From an uncultured Pirellula sp. (lineage in GTDB: Bacteria; Planctomycetota; Planctomycetia; Pirellulales; Pirellulaceae): a stretch of 6,802 nt of DNA. The stretch spans positions 1 to 6,802 of the forward strand of contig CAITIF010000859.1 in NCBI GenBank assembly GCA_903892365.1, in the 5' to 3' direction. Within the stretch, counting starts at the first letter, position 1; every line of letters begins with the position of its first letter. The notes under the pieces are model-generated. The model was not told the origin of the DNA and ran no database searches. It saw only the letters and a program-made list of their open reading frames with translations. A program made the position numbers and the translations under genes. This document shows positions 1 to 6,802 of the stretch, one piece after another.

Positions 1-3000
1 AAAATCTTGCCTCGTTCCGAGACCGTTGTTCCAGCACCCAATAAAATATCGTCTGGGTTCGGATTCCCGCCGGTGACGATCACATTATCCAAATCGCTCC
101 CTGGAGCGCTGTTCGCATTTCCATTGTTTGGATTGAATGCGTAAAGGATATTGGAGGTGTTTGGAACAAGCAGATCCGAATCTCGATTGGCTACGACAAA
201 GCCACTTTCGCCAAACTGATCCACATAGGTCAATGCCTCGAAATTGAACCCGGTGTTAGTAATTCGAACATCGCTATTGACTTGCTGCGGCGGCGTGAAG
301 AGTTCCCATGTTGTATTGGCGAAATTTCCATCCACGGTCGTGGCGGCGGTTCCGGCGTTGACATTGATGTACGCTGCATTTGCATCGTTGTCTGCTGGTC
401 CCGTTCCCCTGCTGCGGAAACTTCGTATATCCCCATTGGGACGGATAGCAATATCGCGAAGATCTTCTGCGTTTCTACCTACATCGTTCGTCAATTCACC
501 CGTGAACGGGTTGACCAAATGAACCTGGGTACCCGCATTGAAGCCGGTTACGCTGCTCAAGTACAACGGCACATCCGCAAGCACATATTCGACTCGCGAT
601 TGCAGGGGAAGAAAATTAGGTGTGATCGGACCCATTCCGTTGGCACTAAGTGATCCATCAATATGGTCTTCAACAATGTATTGACCGCTGCTAATAGGTT
701 GTACTCTCACACCAGCATCAATTGTCTGGTTTGCATTGAGTCGGTTAGCCAATACGGTTGGAACTTGCGTCCGATTGGTAAGTGCCAAGAAGTAACGACC
801 TGCGCGAAGTTCGACCGATCCGATGAATGGATCCAAGGTACCTGTCGATCCACGGCTAAGATCCGAAGTTCCAGTGCCAGGAGCAGAGGTCGACCGATCG
901 TCCAATATGTTGCTGTTTTCTCCGAGCTGGACAAGTCTTCCCGTAAGCTGCCCTTGCGCATCAAAAGCTTCTTCGAACAGATACATGGCCATGTCCGCAC
1001 GGCCAATACCGTCCGCATAGTCAAGATCGAAAATCGTAGAAAGGTATTCGGCGAGCGGAGTCAGCAAGGATTGGTAGTCAATGGTGAACGAAAACCAATC
1101 GACATCCGTCGACGAATCCAAGTTACCGGAAACGGCAATGGTTCGACGGTCCGTTTGCAGAATGTTGCCAAGATCTTGTGCTGTTTGAAGCGTATTGTTC
1201 GCTCGAGCTTCAATCTCCCCATCCTCGCCCACAAGCGGCGAATGGCGTGGAACACCCGACAGTGTGAGCCCGTTTTGAGCAAATCGAATATCGGCATAGC
1301 TCACCGCCGAACCTGGAAGTTCCTGCGTTTCACCAAGCCGAACTTGCAATTGATACGAACCCTTGGATCGACCTTGTTCCACCGATGCAAGATCAGTCAA
1401 CGCAGGTGTATTGGCAGGTTGACCCGGGAATTGGTTGCTGCTTCGAACGCGAACATGATAAAGAGTTGCTTCGTTTTCACGCCCTGGCAACACAACTCGT
1501 AGACCAGCGTCTTTCGGGTTAGTGCTATAGTCGTCGCGAGCTTCGCCCACCGGATTGGCTACTGTTCTCGAAACGGAAATCGTCGGAATTTGAGTGATCG
1601 TGCTTTTCCTAAGCGGATTTACACTGGTTCCTGGCAAGGTGGAGAATACTCGATTCGTATTAGGCTGGGTTTCTTCCAAATACGAATTGTCAGACAAGGC
1701 AAGAATCGTGCCGTCTGCAGCAACTAGTTCTACAACCGTATCCAAGCTGGATGTCGTGCGATCGATATCCAACCATACTTCCGTTCGGCCGTTCGCTGTA
1801 AAGCTATACACGTCGACATCCGATGGCTTGGTCAATACACCTTGGACTTCGAATCCTAGACGAGCATTCTCGTCCCCGCTTGTTGCTAAACGGGCAACTT
1901 GACCCAAGTACTGCGCGGTGGAAGGGCTATTGTTTGCCGAAGGAGCTGTCGCCCGTGCGGATTCGCGTTCGGAAACTACTTCCACATTGCGATCATTCGA
2001 ATACGTTTGCATGGACACCCCGTCCCACGAGCCGGGGGATGCCTGCCGTTGAATCGCTGTCGGAATCAATTCCAAAAAGCTGGTAATTCGGGCGCTAGTC
2101 GAATTCGGGTCAACTCGCCAAGATAGGGCCGTCGACACATCGGCGACGCCATAAGCCTGCCCCAAGGTTGCATCGGCAAATGGCGTTAAGTTGGCGGTGT
2201 TAATGTTCCCATCAAGCGTGTACGTTGTACCAGCACCCACGATGGAGTTCTGCAGCGAAGGAGCTAGGTTTGCAGCCCAGCCTGTATAAGTCGCATTCTG
2301 TAAATTCACCCCTTGTTGGTAAACACCACCGTGCGAAAATCCAACGCGTTGAGCGTTGTTAACGCTGTTTGCTCGGAAATCATCTTGACCAGGCGTGCCC
2401 GTGACATAGAGCAAGCTGTTGTTGCCAGCCTGAAACTCTTCATCGAGATAATTGATGAAGTTGACATCGCCGAGCGGCTCGTCGCTCGACAATACCAGCG
2501 TGTTGTACAGTCGTGACACACCATTGTCGAATCGTGATTCAACTCGCCATCGAACAACCGCATTGTTGTTGCCCACAAACGTGCCTTCGCTGGCAACAAG
2601 GTCAGCCGACACGAGAGTTGGCTGCAATGTAACGGTCGTGTTCTCGAGAGAAGTGGCTTGACCGTTCGCCCCGATATCGATGTAATTGCTGAACGCTCGG
2701 AATACTTCTGCATCTGCAAATAGTTGAGTCCGACCTTGAGCAGTGACGCGAGAAGTGTCACCATTGTTGGTTCCACCACCTGCGCGTGGGAAGTAAGAGA
2801 AGAATCCAGGCCGATTCGGATCGACGTCATTGTCGATACGAGTCCCTTGGCCTACTTCGGCACCGGTCGGAAGAACGATGCTGCTAGAAAGCGATCCAGA
2901 GCCGTTGTTGTCGGTGTCAAAAGCAGCTCGGCCATCGGTTCCAAAACCTGCTCCAACGGAATCGTCCGCAAGCGCGGTCAATATCACTGGGAAGTTGGGT

Positions 3001-6000
3001 TGCCCGATGATTTGAACGCTTCCACCAATTCGGTTGCTGTAATCCAAAGGTGTGCCGGTCGCAGTAAGTCCAGCTGTTGTCGTTCCGCCGCCAAATTTGA
3101 CGACCAAGCTTTCTGTCGGCGCACTTCGCAGTCGAAGCCCACCGAAGGTATGGAAGTTATCTGAAACGATGTCGTTCGAAACAATGTGGACAATGTCCGT
3201 ATCGTCCCAAACGCTTTGCGTTGTCAAAGATTGGCCACGAACCACCATGCCGTTCAAAAGGTTTCTGGACAATCGGTTCCCATCGACCAAAGGTCCTTGG
3301 TTTTCCAATTGATCCAGGGAACGCCCGAGGAAACCCGATTGACGGCCGGGATCATTCACGAAGTCTGGTCCAAGCGAATTCACGTCGATGCTGATTGCTG
3401 CCGCACCGTTATCGTTGATTCGGTTGTTAACCAAAACAGGTTGAGCACCACGAACAAAAATGGTCGCCGCAGAGTTAGAGCCTCGTCCGGATCGACTTGT
3501 GCTGCTAGAAGCTTCGACACCTGAAGCGTTGTTTTCAATTCGAGAATTCGAAAGACGGAAGTCTGCCTGATGAACCTCGATTGCATTGAACGAAGCAAAG
3601 CCACCTTCGATTCGTGTTGTTCCGCCAGCGTACGAAAGGCGGTTGTAATCCAACGATGCCGAACTTCCGTGGGCAACGAAAACTCCACCCCAATCCCCCA
3701 CCGAAGCATTGCGAACGCCTCGCAACGATGCAGTATCCGCAGTTCCGCCCACACCATAAGTGCGATCGCTGATACTAGTCATGACGATTGGCAAACCGCT
3801 ACTTCCTTCAGCAATCAGTGATCCGCCTTCTCGCACTTCGATCCTGGCTCCGCTGCTCTTCAGAATCACGCCTGGATCAATCACCAAGCTACCATCGAGC
3901 CTTGCGCGAATCTTACTATTCGTAACCAATGCTGCGCCAGTCACGCTACCGTTATCCAAAAAGGTAGTTGAAGTCGCATCGAGTTGAGCGACCAAAGAAT
4001 ATCTTCCACCCGCAGAAGCATCGCTTCTGTACAACCGTCGTCCGGTATAGATGGAGGGCTGCACCGGTACAGGCAAATTGGAAAGCTGAATGGAACTCAA
4101 GCCAAGCACGCTCAGAGATGCTGTTGGTTCAGACGGTGCCGTTTCTTTGCCGTTCGAATCAATGAATACAATTCGGTAATTATAAGTTCCAGCAGCCAAC
4201 GCTCCGCCAGCAACAACGGAAAGAGTTACGGCTGAACTTGACGGTGCCGCAAGATCCAAAGCGACTCCCGTTTGAGTACCGTTGTCCAAAAAGCTTGTAG
4301 TCGTCGAGTTCAATTGACTTACAAGGCGATAGACCCCTGCGCCTGTTGATTCACTTCGGTACAACCGACGAGCAACATACGGTAGGTTACTGTTGACAGG
4401 AGGCAAATTGGTCAGTTGGATCGAACTGTTTCCGACTACCGTTAGCGACTTCGTCGGGATCGATGCAAGGCTTTCGTTACCGGAAGCATCCACGTAGACC
4501 AATCGATAATTGTAAGTTCCTGCAGCTAACGAACCACCCGCAACCGCTACCAATTCCACAATCGTCGCCGGTGGCGAGGCAACATCGACAATACCGCCGC
4601 CTGGTTGACCATCAATGATCAAATTCTCAGCAAATACGTGAGTGATATCGATATCATCAAATCGCGACGAAACGGTAATGGTCTCCAATGTGTCCGCGAC
4701 GCCAGTTCGAGTGCGAACAAACAAACCATTGATCGAGTTGTTGATGATGCGGTTACCGTGAATGTCCGGACCGACCCGGTCGAAATCTGGAATAAACAGG
4801 CCGCTTGCTTGGGAACGTAAATCGGCGAAGTCTGATTCCTTGAAGCTGTTCGGAGTAGCGGAAATAGCCGCATCTGCACTCAAAGTGATCACGTTGTTGT
4901 AAATCGATGGGCGCGAGTCAACCAAATTGATCGGGGTGATGACTTGCGACAAGCCATCGACCACCACTTGTCCTCCACCATAACGAAGCTGCGAGTGAAT
5001 GATCGAGTTCAGGAAAAGCCCATTGCGTTCTTTGTCGACTCGGGTCTCGTCGCCGCCGTCGATTCCATTTCGGAAATCAATTCCACCCCAATCACCTGCC
5101 GCGGGTGCTGGCGGAGTTCTATCCGGATTGAGACCGATGCCCATCGGATCATTGATCGAGGTAACAATTACATTTTGGCCAGGAGTTCCCAACAGTTGAA
5201 GCGTACCGCCGCTTCGATCGACACTGACGGTGGAGCTTCCCGCGCTGATTCGAGAACGTCCCATCTTGATGATCGCGCCCGCATCGATCATGACAGTTAC
5301 ATTCTTCGGCACATCAAAGGTCGAACCGTCTGCCAATGGATTTCCAAACCGATTGAATCCAATTTCATAAGCTCGGTTCTGGGTATTGCCGAGAATCCGA
5401 ACGCTCACAGCGCGGTTGCCCGAGGCATCTCTGGCTGCTTCCACGCCAGCATCTTGAAGAGCCCGTGCGATGGTGTTGTAGGGAGCAGCAAGCGTTCCGT
5501 TACCGCTAGCCGATGCAGTCTTGTCAACCCAAACCGTGTAGGCGGACATGTCGGCTTGCCCAACAATCGGCGCTGCTCGATCGGGACGAGTCGGCATGAA
5601 CCAATAATTGAAGGTCCCACCAGGGCGACCATCTCCGTCGCCATCCAAGGCAGTCGGTGTTCCTTCCACGTCGACCAAGGTCGAAGCCGTTGGCGGCTTG
5701 TAATCAATTCTTAGCTGATACTTCCCTTCGGACTTACCACCCAATCCGGAGTCTTCAATATTTGGGTCGTAGCCGGTGTTACCTTTTGCACTCACCCCAA
5801 CGATGTAATCGCCACCGCGATCCACGCTGATGGAGATACGAGGGTCGTCGCTGAAATAATCTTCGTTGGCAGCGATCTCAACCCATCTTGGCGATGTGGT
5901 CGTTCCTTCATTACGATAAAGACGCAACGATGCGTCCAGCAAGCTCGAATCGGCTTGCCGCTCCGCCAAGATCTGTAGACCTAGCTTGCCACCCTGACTT

Positions 6001-6802
6001 GGAACCGAAAATCGATAGAGATCGATATCCTTACCTTCAGGCCGAAGAATAAACTGGCCGTGGATAATATCCGCATTGCCCGGGAAAACGGCTTCGGCGG
6101 TCGAATTCGGATCGAAGATATTTCTCTGTACCGTGAATTCCGCCAACTCGTCCGCATTGCCAAGGCCTAGAAGCACACCGATTCCACGCATGAAGGATCG
6201 GAATAACGCAGTTCCAAATTGATTTTGATCAGCTTGATTGAAGTCTTGGATGTCGATGACAACTGCTTCTTGGGACCGATTGGACAACAGTCGGCCTGCA
6301 GCATAGGTCAAAGATCCAGGGCGGTTGGCTTCAACCGTTGTCAATGCGCCGACAGGATCGATCGCTTGCATATCGCCAACGGCAATGGTAAGTCCAAGGC
6401 TATCGCTTTCGGCAAATCGAACGCCTAGATACTTCTCGTAAAGCGACATGATCTGACGAACCATGTCCTTCTGAGTCTCGGTAATCGCATTCAGCTGAAC
6501 GCTTTGATTGGCATTACCCAACAACGTCGAGAAGTTGTAGTTGATGACGGCGATGCCGCTTTCATCACTCGCTTTGACGATGTGTTGTTGATAACGGTTA
6601 TTGCGATTACCTTGCTCATCGTTTGCACCAGGGAAATCGAGCGGGAACGGACTGCCAGTGCTGTTCTCAATCTTGGCATTGATGATTGCGGACTTCGCTC
6701 CAGGTCCCGTCAACCAGCTTCCACCCAAATCAACAGCGGTATCAAATCGGCTGCCAGCATCGCGACCAGTTGGGTTCGTATCGCCTTCTTGATTAATGAC
6801 AG
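1..6802 (-). CDS. Giant multidomain surface protein, internal fragment (both ends missing)
   Basis: One uninterrupted minus-strand frame runs from 6800 to 3 (about 2,266 codons) with neither start nor stop in the window. The translation is low in Lys and His, rich in Gly, Asn, Ser, Thr and Asp, and I saw no Cys, as expected of a large exported beta-rich protein. Domains in order: an inactive-looking matrixin-type peptidase (residues ~53-240 of the fragment), a PPC-like domain (~247-368), a DGDGDG loop (386-391), a right-handed beta-helix (~420-1300) split by two Fn3-like repeats (748-958), an unassigned beta-rich part (~1301-1622), two PPC-like domains (~1623-1822 and ~1868-2012) and a propeller-like start (~2068 onward). 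This order matches giant planctomycete proteins as I remember them. The signal peptide, any cell-surface anchor or dockerin, and any neighbouring genes lie outside the window. Extracellular scaffold or adhesion is an inference; no enzymatic role is supported. CGA and TTG are strongly preferred throughout, with no compositional break. Confidence 0.96.
3..599 (-). other. Protein domain: probable start of a beta-propeller, cut by the window edge
   Basis: After a linker of about 55 residues (764-600), the protein reads VEYVLADVPLYLS, then VHLVNPFTGE (524-495) followed by DLRDIAIRPNGDIRSF. Further on it has FEALTYVD, GFVVANRDSD and LYAFNPNNG (146-120). Two blade-like '[VL]-[HY]-x-[VF]-N-P-x-[TN]-G' motifs about 126 residues apart, and the 'D-[IL]-A-x-x-P-x-G' strand, resemble seven-bladed propellers of the PQQ/YVTN kind. 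Only one or two blades lie inside the window, so the fold is tentative. Confidence 0.45.
765..1199 (-). other. Protein domain: third PPC-like domain
   Basis: It starts NNTLQTAQDLG, followed by IAVSGNLDSSTDVDWFSF (DVDWFSF at 1106-1086), and ends VELRAGRYFLALTNR, all standard PPC landmarks. Between them lies a longer than usual stretch with FDLDYADGIGRADMAMYLFEE, an NSNILDDR acidic turn and SDLSRGSTGTLDPFIG. Together with the preceding domain it forms a tandem PPC pair separated by about 45 residues. Confidence 0.75.
1335..1934 (-). other. Protein domain: second PPC-like domain, with internal insertion
   Basis: It starts NNSPSTAQYLGQVA, continues with EVQGVLTKPSDVDVYSF (the diagnostic 'D-V-D-x-Y-x-F' strand, with DVDVYSF at 1820-1800), then LDTVVELVAADGTILALSDNS, and ends with LYHVRVRSS and GSYQLQVRL. 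At about 200 residues it is longer than an ordinary PPC domain of roughly 80-120. The extra length is mainly a segment of about 59 residues (1688-1512), rich in Thr, Ser and Asn, between the 'D-N-S' turn and the 'D-A-G-L-R-V-V-L-P-G' strand. The core signature is clear. Confidence 0.75.
1935..2900 (-). other. Beta-rich region of unrecognised family
   Basis: About 320 residues between the beta-helix and the second PPC-like domain. Visible landmarks are an acidic RIDNDVDPNRPGFFSYF segment, AVVRWRVESRFDNGVSRLYN, LVLSSDEPLGDVNFINYLDE, LLYVTGTPGQDDF and GVADVSTALSWRVDP, then a polar linker rich in Ser, Ala and Glu. The alternating hydrophobic pattern with Gly and Asn turns suggests beta-sandwich or further beta-solenoid structure. 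I do not recognise a named domain, and no catalytic motif stands out. I recall similar stretches at this place in other planctomycete giant proteins but cannot confirm this. Confidence 0.45.
2964..3023 (-). repeat. Beta-helix rung, copy 3 of 3
   Basis: Twenty codons running from GSVQIIG to TALAD. The strand before it, SLVVKF, takes the place of AIIK and VILK before copies 1 and 2. After it come SVGAGFGTDGRAAF and the acidic DTDNNG turn. No GDWGG cap follows this copy, which suggests that the helix ends here. Confidence 0.65.
3237..3281 (-). repeat. Beta-helix GNR unit, copy 2 of 2
   Basis: Fifteen codons read GNRLSRNLLNGMVVR, the counterpart of GNRIINNSINGLFVR at 4757-4713. They are followed by DDTDIVH and then GGLRLRSAPTESLVVK, which leads into the third beta-helix rung. 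Confidence 0.7.
3765..3824 (-). repeat. Beta-helix rung, copy 2 of 3
   Basis: Twenty codons running from GSLIAEG to TSISD, the same length and pattern as the copies at 5207-5148 and 3023-2964. It is preceded by IDPGVILK and followed by the second GDWGG cap at 3698-3684. Confidence 0.7.
3927..4229 (-). repeat. Fn3-like tandem repeat, copy 2
   Basis: This 101-residue unit starts VTLSVVAGGALAAGTYNYR, has FIDSNGKET, SSIQLSNLP and GRRLYRS, and ends FLDNGSVTGAAL. The best-kept blocks shared with copy 1 are LAAGTYNYR, SSIQL, RRLYRS and FLDNG. The least similar part is the 10-residue loop after NLP. Directly afterwards the beta-helix resumes with SKIRARLDGSLVIDPGVILK. The pair probably arose by tandem duplication within a loop of the helix. 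Confidence 0.8.
4257..4559 (-). repeat. Fn3-like tandem repeat, copy 1
   Basis: This 101-residue unit starts VELVAVAGGSLAAGTYNYR, has YVDASGNES in the middle, then SSIQLTNLP and ARRLYRS, and ends FLDNGTQTGVAL. The 'G-T-Y-x-Y-R-[LI]-V-x-[VI]-D-x-x-G-x-E' stretch is typical of fibronectin type III-like beta-sandwiches in which a later strand reads 'R-x-L-Y-R-S'. It aligns without gaps to the next copy at 58 of 101 identical residues (hand count). A 9-residue linker (4256-4230) separates the copies, giving a 330-base period. The unit interrupts the beta-helix just after NLIIDGQPGGG. Confidence 0.8.
4713..4757 (-). repeat. Beta-helix GNR unit, copy 1 of 2
   Basis: Fifteen codons read GNRIINNSINGLFVR. 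The matching copy at 3281-3237 reads GNRLSRNLLNGMVVR. Each copy is followed by a DD-x-D-I-x-H strand (DDIDITH here, DDTDIVH there), so the two halves of the beta-helix carry the same series of landmarks. Confidence 0.7.
5148..5207 (-). repeat. Beta-helix rung, copy 1 of 3
   Basis: Twenty codons running from GTLQLLG to TSIND. The pattern G-[ST]-[LV]-x-x-x-G-x-x-x-x-x-[IV]-[IV]-x-T-[SA]-[IL]-x-D is shared with the copies at 3824-3765 and 3023-2964. The preceding IDAGAIIK strand matches IDPGVILK before copy 2. A GDWGG cap follows at 5096-5082. Confidence 0.7.
5628..5645 (-). other. DGDGDG calcium-type loop between the PPC and beta-helix domains
   Basis: Six codons encode DGDGDG, followed by RPGG and an aromatic FNYWF segment. 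The D-x-D-x-D-G spacing is that of EF-hand or dockerin-type calcium loops, but no paired second loop or helix is visible, so it is not a dockerin module. It sits in the linker between the first PPC-like domain and the beta-helix and may rigidify that junction through calcium (inference). Confidence 0.55.
5697..6062 (-). other. Protein domain: first PPC-like (pre-peptidase C-terminal) beta-sandwich
   Basis: About 122 residues begin HGQFILRPEGKDIDLYRFSV and end GKYQLRIDYK. The 'D-x-D-x-Y-x-F' strand, a middle strand with LRLYRN, the acidic turn near NEDYFSDDPRISISV and the 'G-G-D-Y-I-V-G-V' strand before a final 'Y-x-L-x-I' strand are the usual PPC landmarks. In secreted bacterial proteins PPC domains are non-catalytic beta-sandwiches that often follow a peptidase domain, and this one directly follows the degenerate peptidase. 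The acidic turn may bind calcium (inference). Confidence 0.72.
6081..6644 (-). other. Protein domain: matrixin/serralysin-like metallopeptidase, catalytic residues lost
   Basis: The domain opens with PLDFPGANDE (6644-6615), a segment I associate with the start of peptidase-like domains in planctomycete giant proteins. It continues with YEKYLGVRF (6440-6414) and GLTIAVGDM, which resemble the central strands of matrixin-type zinc peptidases, where a 'W/Y-x-x-Y-x-x-V-x-F' strand is followed by an 'I-x-x-G' strand. The active-site helix should read HExxHxxGxxH. Here the aligned residues are RGIGVLLGLGN (6188-6156). The hydrophobic and glycine framework (I-G-x-x-L-G-L-G) is intact, but His, Glu, His and His have become Arg, Gly, Val and Asn. 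No obvious Met-turn follows. The fold is therefore probably kept while zinc binding and catalysis are lost, which suggests a structural or binding role. The family assignment rests on pattern recognition only. Confidence 0.72.

Larger units (their letters stand above)
2901..5543 (-). other. Protein domain: right-handed parallel beta-helix (pectin-lyase-like), interrupted
   Basis: The domain opens with AYTVWVDKTA, then GTLAAPYNTIARALQDA, the usual entry to DUF1565-type or pectin-lyase-like beta-helices ('G-S-L-x-x-P-Y-x-T-I-x-x-A-L'). Rungs follow with Asn-rich turns, for example IYNNVI, GNRIINNSINGL, LSNSRIENNASGV, LVNNRINDNGAAAI and GNRLSRNLLNGM. The capping motif GDWGG occurs twice (5096-5082 and 3698-3684). 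A 20-residue rung with a T-[SA]-[IL]-x-D end recurs three times. Two Fn3-like repeats interrupt the helix at 4559-3927. It ends near a DTDNNG acidic turn (2918-2901). Such helices bind or cleave polysaccharides in many secreted proteins, but I recognise no lyase or hydrolase active site, so a binding or spacer role is as likely. Confidence 0.75.

Noticed and set aside
663..1502. A 279-codon open frame on the plus strand
   Set aside because: It is codon-aligned and antisense to the giant gene. In that register, plus-strand stops can only come from TTA, CTA or TCA codons in the real gene, which are rare given its TTG, CTT and TCG preference, so long antisense frames arise by chance. The product is Arg-rich and Cys-containing and shows no domain.
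2306..2830. A 174-codon minus-strand frame, and a 125-codon one at 3757-3380
   Set aside because: Both lie in a different minus frame from the giant gene, inside sequence whose main frame encodes continuous beta-rich protein. Their translations look like shifted low-quality sequence.
2724..3164. A 146-codon plus-strand frame, and a 123-codon one at 282-653
   Set aside because: Both are in the same antisense register and explained by the same codon bias. No ribosome binding site or domain supports them.
3900..4560. The 330-base tandem repeat considered as a mobile or CRISPR-like DNA repeat
   Set aside because: The copies are in frame, diverge mostly at tolerated amino-acid positions and have no terminal inverted repeats or spacers, so the repeat is at protein-domain level.
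2901..5543. Active pectate lyase or glycoside hydrolase
   Set aside because: The beta-helix fold is suggested by its repeats, but I could not identify a catalytic motif, so no enzyme activity is assigned.
5628..5645. Dockerin type I module
   Set aside because: Only one D-x-D-x-D-G loop is present. The paired loop and flanking helices of a dockerin are missing, and the site is internal rather than C-terminal.
4944..5714. A 256-codon open frame on the plus strand
   Set aside because: Same codon-aligned antisense register. It lies opposite clear beta-helix and DGDGDG coding sequence, and its translation is Arg/Ser/Ile-rich with no recognisable motif.

Overview
The whole 6,802-base window lies inside one very large protein-coding gene read on the minus strand. 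Reading the reverse complement with codons ending at positions 3, 6, 9 and so on, I find about 2,266 consecutive sense codons (6800 down to 3) with no stop, no credible start and no frame break. Neither end of the gene is in the window, so the protein is larger than 2,266 residues. Every other open frame I looked at is a shadow of this one. I saw no RNA gene, mobile element, CRISPR array, promoter or terminator.

The protein looks like one of the giant, probably secreted, multidomain surface proteins typical of Planctomycetes, most likely Pirellulales/Rhodopirellula-like. The reasons are its domain order, the strong preference for CGA (Arg) and TTG (Leu), a roughly balanced base composition, and the absence of any cysteine codon in the part seen. 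The organism assignment is inference from remembered family patterns, not a search result.

Domain layout from the N-terminal side (high coordinates) to the C-terminal side (low coordinates): a matrixin/serralysin-like metallopeptidase domain whose zinc-binding histidines and catalytic glutamate are all replaced (6644-6081); a first pre-peptidase C-terminal (PPC)-like beta-sandwich (6062-5697); a short DGDGDG calcium-type loop (5645-5628); a long right-handed parallel beta-helix (5543-2901) interrupted by two tandem fibronectin-III-like repeats (4559-3927); a beta-rich region I cannot assign (2900-1935); two more PPC-like domains (1934-1335 and 1199-765); a linker; and the start of a probable beta-propeller (599-3) that runs off the window.

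The most interesting points are the apparently dead peptidase, the repeat pair that splits the beta-helix, and three evenly placed copies of one beta-helix rung that become nearly periodic once the inserted repeats are subtracted. The likely role is an extracellular scaffold or adhesin built from binding modules. No substrate or partner can be read from the sequence.
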